NCBI GenBank assembly: GCA_025999255.1 | Contig: BNXB01000037.1 | Span: forward strand, 1 to 13,103 | Length of the DNA: 13,103 nt | DNA from: Bacteroidia bacterium | GTDB taxonomy: Bacteria; Bacteroidota; Bacteroidia; Bacteroidales; Azobacteroidaceae | Reading direction: 5' to 3' | Part shown: in pieces, positions 7,171 through 13,103 of the stretch | How positions within the stretch are numbered: position 1 is the first letter of the stretch | Layout of the letters: each line of letters starts with the position of its first letter | Program-made: the position numbers and the translations under genes | The notes under the pieces: model-generated | Told to the model about the DNA's origin: nothing | Databases searched by the model: none | What the model saw: only the letters and a program-made list of their open reading frames with translations

Positions 7171-8619
7171 ATGAAAGACAACGAAGTTTCAAGACGGAAA
7201 TTTTTTAAACAGGCATTGGCTGCTTCAGCGGTGGCTGCCATGCCGACTATCTGGACAAATGCTGCGTCCGGGAAGATGCCCCAACCGGCAAATAAGTTGG
7301 CCGCCCCCAGCGAAAGAGTAAATATTGCATTTATCGGTATTGGTTTTCGCGGTGGAGAAATTGCCAACGAGCTTTATAACACCGGCTTAGTGAATGTAGT
7401 AGCTTTATGCGACGTGGATATGGGCGCTCCCCATACAAAAAAAATGATTGAAAAATTCCCGGATGTTCCGCGTTTCCAGGATTTCCGTCAGATGTTCGAC
7501 AAGATGGGAAATCAAATTGAAGCGGTTTCCGTGGGCGTACCCGACCATTCCCATTTCCCGATTGCTATGCTCGCAATTCATCTGGGCAAGCACGTTTACG
7601 TGGAAAAACCGATGGCGCGTACTTTCAATGAAATTGAACTGTTGATGAAGGCCGAAAAGAAGAATCCCAAGTTAGCTCTTCAAATGGGAAACCAGGGTCA
7701 TTCCGAAGCAAATTATTTTCAATTCAAAGCCTGGGCAGATGCCGGAATTATCAAAGATGTGACGGCGATTACCGCTCACATGAATTCATCGCGTCGCTGG
7801 CATACCTGGGATGTCAATATGAAGAGCCTTCCTTCTGCAGAACCGGTTCCGTCCACCATGGATTGGAATCAATGGTTATCGGCTTGTCAATTCCATAACT
7901 ACAATCACGATTACGTGAACGGACAATGGCGTTGCTGGTATGATTTCGGACTTGGAGCTTTAGGAGATTGGGGTGCGCATATCCTTGACACGGCTCATGA
8001 ATTCCTGGATATGGGATTACCATACGAAGTCAATCCGATCAAACTGGAAGGACATAACCCGTTCTTCTTCCCAATGTCATCCACTCTTCTGTTCAGATTC
8101 CCGAAACGGGGAAATATGCCGCCTGTCGATGTAACCTGGTATGATGGAGTGAATAATATTCCTTCCGTACCCGAAGGATATGGCGTTTCCGAATTGGATC
8201 CGAATATTCCTCCTACAGGAACCGGGAAAATACAACCGGCTAAACTGAATCCCGGAAAGATTATTTATTCCAAAGAATTGATATTCAAAGGCGGGTCGCA
8301 TGGAAGCACTTTATCGATTATTCCTCCTGAAAAAGCCAAAGAAATGGCTTCAAAATTACCGGAAGTCCCGAAAAGTCCTTCCAACCATTTCAAAAACTTC
8401 CTGCTGGCTTGTAAGGGAGAAGAAAAATGCCGTTCTCCATTCCGGATTGCCGGACCGTTGAGCCAGGTATTCTCCTTGGGAGTAATCACTCAACGACTGA
8501 ATGAGAAAATCCTGTTCGATCGTGAGAAAAAGATTATCACGAACAACAAAGCGGCTAACGAATTGCTCGTCGGACCTCCACCCCGTAAGGAATGGGAGGA
8601 ATTTTATAAAATGGCTTGA
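7171..8619 (+). CDS. Gfo/Idh/MocA family oxidoreductase with Tat signal
   Basis: A 482-residue NAD(P)-dependent oxidoreductase of the Gfo/Idh/MocA family. It begins with a twin-arginine signal (SRRKFFK at 7-13, RR at 8-9) and a hydrophobic stretch ALAASAVAAMP (15-25), so it is likely exported folded to the periplasm. The Rossmann domain has NIAFIGIGFRG (51-61, GxGxxG) and an acidic end VALCDVD (77-83). The family EKP motif lies in VYVEKPMA (142-149), and LGDWGAHILDTAH (264-276) carries likely active-site His and Asp residues. Exported members are often placed in sugar or glycan metabolism, including glycosidases with an NAD-dependent redox mechanism; that is family knowledge, and the substrate here is unknown. 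An in-frame GTG at 7135 would add 12 residues, but it lies at the -7 box and before the expected transcription start, so the ATG is preferred. Confidence 0.93.
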   Translation: MKDNEVSRRKFFKQALAASAVAAMPTIWTNAASGKMPQPANKLAAPSERVNIAFIGIGFRGGEIANELYNTGLVNVVALCDVDMGAPHTKKMIEKFPDVPRFQDFRQMFDKMGNQIEAVSVGVPDHSHFPIAMLAIHLGKHVYVEKPMARTFNEIELLMKAEKKNPKLALQMGNQGHSEANYFQFKAWADAGIIKDVTAITAHMNSSRRWHTWDVNMKSLPSAEPVPSTMDWNQWLSACQFHNYNHDYVNGQWRCWYDFGLGALGDWGAHILDTAHEFLDMGLPYEVNPIKLEGHNPFFFPMSSTLLFRFPKRGNMPPVDVTWYDGVNNIPSVPEGYGVSELDPNIPPTGTGKIQPAKLNPGKIIYSKELIFKGGSHGSTLSIIPPEKAKEMASKLPEVPKSPSNHFKNFLLACKGEEKCRSPFRIAGPLSQVFSLGVITQRLNEKILFDREKKIITNNKAANELLVGPPPRKEWEEFYKMA

Positions 8620-8645
8620 TAAGAAAAGAAAGATTTTTATCTTTG
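8616..8645 (+). promoter_or_regulatory. Strong candidate promoter of cdsA
   Basis: TTG (8616-8618), then exactly 19 bp, then TATCTTTG (8638-8645) gives the best -33/-7 pair in the window. The -33 TTG overlaps the TGA stop of the upstream gene (8617-8619). The -7 box ends 25 bp before the cdsA ATG, so cdsA need not depend on the oxidoreductase promoter. Confidence 0.7.
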
Positions 8646-8670
8646 TACCTGAAATATTAACAGTTAATGG

Positions 8671-9504
8671 ATGAAAAATTTTTTATTGAGATCTCTCACC
8701 GGATTTATTTACGCCGTACTTGTTATAACCGGTATCATCGTTAACTCATATACTTTTCTGGTATTATTTTCTTTAGTCGTTATCCTCTGTTTATACGAAT
8801 TTTACGGATTGATCAATGCTTCAAAGCGGGCATCGGTCAATCCGTATTTTAATTGTTTTGGTGGACTCCTGCTCTTTGTTTCAAGCTATTTTTTCGTTTC
8901 TGAGACAACAGGAAAATTTATTTTTGTACCTTATCTGATATACCTTGTCATTGTTTTGGTTTCCGGGCTGTACCGGAAATGTCGGGATCCTTTGGCGAAT
9001 CTGGCATACGCCTTTTTAGGCCAATGTTATGTGGCATTACCGTTGTCGGTTTTGAGTCTGCTTGCGTTTCATACGGACGGTTCCGGTATTGTCCGGTACT
9101 ATCCGGTGTTGGTCTTGTCGCTTTTTGTTTTTATCTGGGTCAATGATACCGGGGCGTATCTGGTGGGAATCACGATAGGCAAACATCGTTTGTTTGAGCG
9201 TATTTCCCCTAAAAAATCCTGGGAAGGTTTTTGGGGTGGTCTTGTTTTTACAATTTTGTCTTCTCTTGCTTTTTCTTATTATGAACCGCATATTCCGTAC
9301 TACCACTGGATTGGAATTGCTGTGATGGTAGTGGTTTTCGGCACCTGGGGCGATTTGGTCGAATCGCTTATGAAAAGGACGTTGGATGTAAAAGACTCCG
9401 GTTGTTCGCTTCCCGGTCACGGAGGATTCCTGGATCGTTTCGACAGCTTATTGCTTGCTGTTTACGGAATATTCTTTTATGTTCAGTTGTTTATTCAAAA
9501 TTAA
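8671..9504 (+). CDS. cdsA: Phosphatidate cytidylyltransferase (CDP-diacylglycerol synthase)
   Basis: A 277-residue integral inner-membrane enzyme making CDP-diacylglycerol from CTP and phosphatidic acid, the branch point of phospholipid synthesis. Several hydrophobic segments are visible (about 7-45, 61-76, 84-100, 113-133, 143-167, 187-202, 212-226, 258-275). The CDP-alcohol synthase hallmarks are present: SPKKSWEGFWGG (179-190) and the C-terminal signature GDLVESLMKRTLDVKDSG (227-244) followed by PGHGGFLDRFDSLL (248-261), whose Asp and Lys residues bind Mg and substrate. Length matches the family. The ATG at 8671 is the natural start; an ATG at 8667 is in another frame. The 3' end overlaps porT, on the opposite strand, by 14 bp. 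Confidence 0.96.
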   Translation: MKNFLLRSLTGFIYAVLVITGIIVNSYTFLVLFSLVVILCLYEFYGLINASKRASVNPYFNCFGGLLLFVSSYFFVSETTGKFIFVPYLIYLVIVLVSGLYRKCRDPLANLAYAFLGQCYVALPLSVLSLLAFHTDGSGIVRYYPVLVLSLFVFIWVNDTGAYLVGITIGKHRLFERISPKKSWEGFWGGLVFTILSSLAFSYYEPHIPYYHWIGIAVMVVVFGTWGDLVESLMKRTLDVKDSGCSLPGHGGFLDRFDSLLLAVYGIFFYVQLFIQN

Positions 9505-10195
9505 AAGTAACCACAATCATTCGGGGAATTCCTTTGGAGATAGCCTGGGTATATTTCATCAATTCTTTATCCGTCAGATCCGATCGATTTTTTTCTATGA
9601 TGTCGGCCAATCCGAAACAAAATTTTATTTCGGGACAGACTTTAACGATAGGAAGATAAAAATCGCATCCGAATCCGATCTCAAAACCGTAATCTATTGA
9701 TTTCAATAGAATTGCTTCCCCTTTTTTTCTCCCTAAATCCAATGAGGTATAAAGCCCTGTAAGAAAATACGGGCGGAAATTATTTAACCGTCGTGATGCG
9801 AACTTGATATCGACCGGCAAAGTGAGATAGTTGGATCGAATGTTAGCCTTATAAGGCTCTTCCAGGGTTTTTTCCTTGAACAGAAAAGATTTATCTCCGA
9901 AATGAATAGATGGACTGGTTCTCAGGCTCATGTACTGGTTCATATACAAATCGGCAATTATTCCTACGCTGAATCCCGGTGAATAATTGGGGATCTGGGC
10001 ATACCACGTTTCTCCATTATCTGTACTCATACCGGAGTTGTTGATAATCATATCCTGAAAGTTCATCCCAACGGTGATCCCGAAATGATATAATCTCTGA
10101 TCTCCGTAAGGTTGATTCTGTACCTTCATCTTCTGGGAATAAAGGATACAAAAACACATGCACAGGATCCCGGTTATGTATAATTTTTTCTTCAT
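9491..10195 (-). CDS. porT: PorT/SprT-like outer-membrane beta-barrel protein (type IX secretion)
   Basis: A 234-residue predicted outer-membrane barrel. The signal peptide is residues 1-20 (KKK then YITGILCMCFCILYS, with three alternating Cys), with likely cleavage before Q21. The mature part matches my recollection of the PorT/SprT pattern: LYHFGITVGMNFQDM (35-49), YSPGFSVGIIADLYMNQYMS (71-90), LRTSPSIHFGDKSF (91-104), YLTLPVDIKFASRR (123-136), RPYFLTGLYTSLDLG (141-155) and FEIGFGCDFYLPIVKVCPEI (171-190). PorT is required for T9SS, which exports proteins carrying a conserved C-terminal domain and is often linked to gliding or protease secretion. It could also be a generic PorT-family barrel with another role; the close match favours the T9SS component. 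No TAnnTTTG box was found upstream. It is divergent from the surface-protein gene. Confidence 0.8.
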   Translation of the reverse strand: MKKKLYITGILCMCFCILYSQKMKVQNQPYGDQRLYHFGITVGMNFQDMIINNSGMSTDNGETWYAQIPNYSPGFSVGIIADLYMNQYMSLRTSPSIHFGDKSFLFKEKTLEEPYKANIRSNYLTLPVDIKFASRRLNNFRPYFLTGLYTSLDLGRKKGEAILLKSIDYGFEIGFGCDFYLPIVKVCPEIKFCFGLADIIEKNRSDLTDKELMKYTQAISKGIPRMIVVTFNFE

Positions 10196-10216
10196 GAATA
10201 AATTTCCTTAACTATT

Positions 10217-10278
10217 TTAACGGATAAATTATAGTAGATATTGTGAATTAACGGATAAGTTATAGTAGATATTGTGAA
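10217..10278. repeat. 31-bp tandem duplication, two copies
   Basis: Copies 10217-10247 and 10248-10278 are directly adjacent and differ at one base (A versus G at the 12th position). Each contains ACGGATAA and TAGTAGATATTGTGAA. They lie 22 bp upstream of the porT start. This is either a recent slip-duplication or two binding sites; no known operator is recognised. Confidence 0.9.
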
Positions 10279-10316
10279 GAATGGAAAATTTTCAATGGAG
10301 ATAAGTTCTGATTTAA

Positions 10317-10490
10317 TTTTTTTCATGGCAAACGCATGAAAAAGGGTTCACCGATAACACCTCGTATTCAGTCCCATGCGGGACTAGACCAGTTTCGCCG
10401 GTGGCTCCGCCGAACGTTGTTTCATATTTAACGCCTCCGGCGTAACATGTAGGGTCTAAAATTTTTCATGCGTTTACCCTAAATTTTTTT
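10317..10490 (+). other. Dense nested inverted-repeat element (structured RNA or MITE-like repeat)
   Basis: Several complementary pairs can be seen directly. The outermost is a perfect 14-bp pair, AAACGCATGAAAAA (10330-10343) with 10462-10475. Inside are hairpin AGTCCC/GGGACT (10370-10375, 10380-10385; loop ATGC), a helix AGACC/GGTCT (10386-10390 with 10453-10457) enclosing two hairpins, CGGTG/CGCCG (10399-10403, 10408-10412, one G-U pair) and ACGCC/GGCGT (10431-10435, 10439-10443). An alternative hairpin uses TTTTTCATG (10319-10327) with CATGAAAAA (10335-10343). The core is GC-rich within AT-rich flanks. No protein of note is encoded. It may be a structured RNA, a leader with alternative folds, or a dispersed palindromic repeat; the sequence alone does not decide. 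Confidence 0.55.
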
Positions 10491-10491
10491 T
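10451..10491 (+). terminator. Terminator-like hairpin followed by eight T
   Basis: AGGG(TC)TAAA (10451-10460) pairs with TTTACCCT (10473-10480), with a two-base bulge and a 12-base loop. It is followed by AAA and then T at 10484-10491. It would end plus-strand transcription entering the surface-protein upstream region, and it competes with the outer helices of the nested element. Confidence 0.45.
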
Positions 10492-10520
10492 GTTTTTTTT
10501 CAATATGTGTGAGAAATATT

Positions 10521-10532
10521 ATACATTTGTAT
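10521..10532 (+). promoter_or_regulatory. Candidate -7 promoter box of the surface-protein gene, inside a dyad
   Basis: TACATTTG (10522-10529) fits TAnnTTTG. The box is embedded in a perfect dyad ATACA-TT-TGTAT (10521-10532), which could be an operator. The -33 position reads TTCA and is weak. Transcription would start near 10536, giving a leader of about 120 bases. Confidence 0.45.
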
Positions 10533-10548
10533 GTATTTTATCATAATC

Positions 10549-10579
10549 AATCTAAAAATATTATAATATTTTTTAGATT
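10549..10579 (+). repeat. 31-bp AT-rich near-perfect palindrome in the leader
   Basis: AATCTAAAAA (10549-10558) pairs with TTTTTAGATT (10570-10579). The pairing continues with four more pairs after a one-base bulge at 10569. It lies just downstream of the proposed transcription start of the surface-protein gene, so it would form a 5'-leader hairpin or act as a protein-binding dyad. No T-run follows, so it is not a standard terminator. Confidence 0.7.
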
Positions 10580-10587
10580 AAATTTTT

Positions 10588-10632
10588 ATGAAAAACGGAT
10601 TATTTTTCATTATTTGTGATTATGTCAGGTAA
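10588..10632 (+). other. Possible 14-codon leader ORF containing an 8-bp hairpin
   Basis: ATG at 10588 opens MKNGLFFIICDYVR followed by TAA at 10630-10632, upstream of the main start at 10655. Its first bases ATGAAAAA (10588-10595) pair perfectly with TTTTTCAT (10603-10610) around a 7-base loop, which would hide its own start codon. It may be a leader peptide, a remnant of a signal-peptide start, or chance; low confidence. Confidence 0.2.
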
Positions 10633-10654
10633 CAACTCAATAAAACATAATGGC

Positions 10655-13103
10655 ATGAAAATTTTTACCAGGGTGTATTTTTCAATTTTTTTCATCTGTT
10701 TTTTCGGAACGATTGACGTTGCTTTCTCCCAAAGTGCGACGGCTCCGATTATTACTAAACAACCGGTAGGCGGAACATTTGCTAAAAACGCTACATTACA
10801 GCTCTACGTACAGTCGCAAAGCCTTGATAATGGCTTTCAGACTTACCAGTGGTACAAAGACGGACAAGCTGTTGTCGGCGCTGACAACTCTATTTTGACT
10901 ACTCTGACTCCCGGTGCGGCCGGCAGTTATTCTTATTACTGTGAAATAACCAATACTGTAAATAGTACAACGGTGATGGTACAAAGTAATACTGTCATAG
11001 TGAAAGTGATCAATAAGGAATATCCCGACCATTTGCTGAATGGAGATATGGAACATTGGTCTTATCCTGGAGGAATACAGTTTAAAAGTAACCCTGATGT
11101 TATAGTTCCAGGTGTTGGATCTAACAGGTGGGCGGCAGCTGTTAGTGCCGGTTATAGTGATGCTACAATTGGAAACGGATGGTTTACAACCTATTGTGGC
11201 TATTATACTGGCAATAACCTCTCTCCTAACATTCCTGTAGCCCAAACTAAAAAGGGAGGAGTGTTTGAAATACAAGCATCTACTACTGGTTATTACACTG
11301 GTGGAAGCGAGGCAGTAAATGGGGAGATTGTAATGGAGTTGGTTCTTTCGGGTGCAGCTTGTAGTTATCAACATATTGCTACACAAGTGGGTAAAATTTA
11401 TGAATGGTCATTACACCATGCAGCAAGAAAAGATAGTGGACCTCTGACATACAATAGAATAGCTGTTGTTATTGGTAAATCTATTAATCAGCAAACTGAT
11501 TACACGGGTACAGATGGAAGTCAGTGGAAAGACGAAGATTATCCCTATGGACAAAATATTGAAGGCGGTACCAGTCTTACTAATTTTTTTCAACTTATAA
11601 CCCTAAAATTAGCTAATAGCATCGGTTTGGGTAGTAATGTTGACGCTATTCCCGTAGGGGATTATACTGTAACTTACAATTCATCTGTCTATTATGTTCG
11701 GATTATTGAGACTGCTTTAAATTCAGGTTGGCATCAATATAAAGGCGTCTATTCTATACCCGAAGGTCAAGGTACTACAGTTTTTGGGTTTGCTTCAATT
11801 ACTCCATCATCGGGTAGTGCCGGTAATGGTCTTGACAATGTCGTCTTCGCCTCCGGCTCAGGCCTGTCCCTGTCTCCTTCGATGGCTTATTCGGGGGAGT
11901 CGAGCCTATCTGTAACCACGAAACCGGGTTATGTTTATGGTCTGGTCGAAGTCCGGGGGAGCAGTGTCAGTCTGCTACCCGGCATAGATGTGTTATTTTC
12001 CGGAACGGCTGCTCCGGTCTATTCTGCCGGTCAGGAATGGTATTTTCCCAATGCTGCGGGCACGTTGACCTTTGCGAATTTAACTCCCGGGAAGACTTAC
12101 CGGATGGTCGGTATTCCCTCCGGGGCGGTATCTGTTGAGCGGGGAACCAATCTGGATCCGGGCAAGGTACTCGATGAAGGATATTACAGTGAAGTATGCG
12201 CTCCGGCGTCAAATCCGGGCAGTGACGCGGAGATGGGTCTGGTGACGGGGTCGGTTTACCTGTCGGGCAGTGTGTGTGAGTCCCGGTTATCGGTCTTGAA
12301 TACGCATTCCGATGTGGAATATGCATTAGTCGAGACTGATGGCAGCGAAGTGATCGGCTGGCGCCTGGGTTTGGGCGTCGGATTGAATTCATCCCTGCTG
12401 TTTGAGGATTTGTCACCCGACCATGATTATGTACTGGTCAGCCGGCCTTACGGCTATAATGAAATCAATTACCTCTCCTCCCTGTCGTCCGGGGTGGAAG
12501 TACGTACCCCTGCCTGCACCGGGGTTAAGGATGTCTCGCCCGACAAGCTGACCTTGAGCCCGGACGGGACGACACTGACGCTCTCAGAGAGTGATTCCCG
12601 TGCCAAGTACGATGTTTACGATCCCCAGACCGGCCTGTTTGTGGGAGCGATGCAACAGGGAAATGACAATTCCGGCGACCTGAGCTTTACCGGGTTGACC
12701 CCCGGGCAAACTTACCATATCACGATGCGGGAATCCGGTGTTTCCGATGCCATATTCAGCGTAGGCGTCCGTATCTATCCCAGGAGTGCAGACTTGAGTA
12801 TTGATTACACGGGAGAAACCGTACGGAACGAAACCTCGGGGACTTTCCCCCTGGGGATAGAGTACCGGCTGGGAACGGGAACAAGTACCGGTTGGGTACT
12901 CGGCGACGCCAACACCTGGCGGGTGGCGGTGGATGCCGCCCCACTCTCATTGGGAATCCCGCTGCACAATGTGCCTACACCGGTATTGGATTCCCTGAAA
13001 ACGCTCGCAGTAACATCCGGCACGCTGCATTACCGGATTCAGCCGGGGCAGGATGGTTGGACCGGCCCGTACTATTCCCCGGAAAAGACGCTGGAAATCC
13101 CCC
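10655..13103 (+). CDS. Large exported modular surface protein, N-terminal 816 residues (runs off the right edge)
   Basis: An uninterrupted frame from ATG 10655 to the window end, not recognised as a named protein. Residues 1-25 are a signal peptide (MKIFTRVYFSIFFICFFG, cleavage near FS-Q). Residues 31-118 form an Ig-like domain (ITKQPVGGTF, YQWYKDG at 64-70, AGSYSYYCEITN at 89-100). Residues about 125-400 look like a jelly-roll/adhesin module, opening LLNGDMEHW (127-135) and ending in the pattern YSIPEGQGTTVFGFASITP...GNGLDNVVFA (366-399). From about 403 on there are at least three beta-rich modules marked by FANLTPGKTY (473-482), FEDLSPDHDY (583-592) and FTGLTPGQTY (678-687). An in-frame ATG at 10622 would add 11 polar residues ahead of the signal peptide, so 10655 is preferred. 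Base composition changes sharply near 11830. Surface adhesin or T9SS cargo is inference; the C-terminal domain is not in view. Confidence 0.85.
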   Translation, partial: MKIFTRVYFSIFFICFFGTIDVAFSQSATAPIITKQPVGGTFAKNATLQLYVQSQSLDNGFQTYQWYKDGQAVVGADNSILTTLTPGAAGSYSYYCEITNTVNSTTVMVQSNTVIVKVINKEYPDHLLNGDMEHWSYPGGIQFKSNPDVIVPGVGSNRWAAAVSAGYSDATIGNGWFTTYCGYYTGNNLSPNIPVAQTKKGGVFEIQASTTGYYTGGSEAVNGEIVMELVLSGAACSYQHIATQVGKIYEWSLHHAARKDSGPLTYNRIAVVIGKSINQQTDYTGTDGSQWKDEDYPYGQNIEGGTSLTNFFQLITLKLANSIGLGSNVDAIPVGDYTVTYNSSVYYVRIIETALNSGWHQYKGVYSIPEGQGTTVFGFASITPSSGSAGNGLDNVVFASGSGLSLSPSMAYSGESSLSVTTKPGYVYGLVEVRGSSVSLLPGIDVLFSGTAAPVYSAGQEWYFPNAAGTLTFANLTPGKTYRMVGIPSGAVSVERGTNLDPGKVLDEGYYSEVCAPASNPGSDAEMGLVTGSVYLSGSVCESRLSVLNTHSDVEYALVETDGSEVIGWRLGLGVGLNSSLLFEDLSPDHDYVLVSRPYGYNEINYLSSLSSGVEVRTPACTGVKDVSPDKLTLSPDGTTLTLSESDSRAKYDVYDPQTGLFVGAMQQGNDNSGDLSFTGLTPGQTYHITMRESGVSDAIFSVGVRIYPRSADLSIDYTGETVRNETSGTFPLGIEYRLGTGTSTGWVLGDANTWRVAVDAAPLSLGIPLHNVPTPVLDSLKTLAVTSGTLHYRIQPGQDGWTGPYYSPEKTLEIP

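Noticed and set aside
9037..9420. Minus-strand ORF of 127 codons
   Set aside because: It is a shadow of cdsA, which carries the full CDP-alcohol synthase signature in the plus frame.
10622..10654. ATG at 10622 as start of the surface protein
   Set aside because: It is in frame, but would put the polar MSGNNSIKHNG before a clean signal peptide starting at 10655. It remains possible.
10796..11386. Minus-strand ORF of 196 codons
   Set aside because: It is antisense to the surface protein, whose frame is open for 816 codons with a signal peptide and Ig motifs; the antisense product has no coherent domain.
11967..13023. Minus-strand ORFs in the GC-rich 3' part
   Set aside because: Long antisense frames are expected in GC-rich DNA; the products are Pro/Arg/Ser-rich and featureless.
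1..13103. tRNA, rRNA, CRISPR array, transposase or phage genes
   Set aside because: None was seen on either strand; the only direct repeat is the two-copy 31-bp duplication, too short and without spacers for CRISPR.

Overview
The window looks like chromosomal DNA of a member of the Bacteroidota, most likely order Bacteroidales. Six genes or operons have a TAnnTTTG-type -7 promoter element upstream. One protein is a PorT/SprT-type component of the type IX secretion system (T9SS), and another is a Bacteroidota-style Wzi-like capsule assembly protein. Genus and species cannot be told from the sequence.

Layout. (1) 1-1224, minus strand: the first 408 codons of valyl-tRNA synthetase, running off the left edge. 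(2) 1260-2723, minus: Wzi-like outer-membrane protein, placed back-to-back with a GT2 glycosyltransferase (2852-3631, plus). (3) 3541-7020, minus: three overlapping GT4 glycosyltransferase genes forming one operon, transcribed from about 7040 leftwards. The last of them overlaps the GT2 gene tail-to-tail by 91 bp. (4) 7171-8619, plus: a Gfo/Idh/MocA-type oxidoreductase with a twin-arginine export signal. (5) 8671-9504, plus: CDP-diglyceride synthase (CdsA), with its own very good promoter overlapping the stop codon of the previous gene. (6) 9491-10195, minus: PorT/SprT-like protein, overlapping cdsA tail-to-tail by 14 bp. (7) 10196-10654: a 459-bp non-coding stretch with unusually dense structure (a 31-bp tandem duplication, a nested multi-helix element, a palindrome, several dyads and a candidate promoter). 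(8) 10655-13103, plus: the first 816 codons of a large exported, modular surface protein, running off the right edge. This is the longest reading frame in the window.

How the genes may work together. The Wzi-like protein and four glycosyltransferases suggest a small surface-polysaccharide locus between housekeeping genes (valS, cdsA). PorT is part of the machine that sends proteins to the cell surface in many Bacteroidota. The divergent neighbour is a secreted Ig-like/adhesin-like repeat protein that could be a T9SS cargo, but its C-terminus lies outside the window, so the cargo signal cannot be seen. The most unusual parts are the structured region 10317-10490 and the mosaic base composition of the surface-protein gene.
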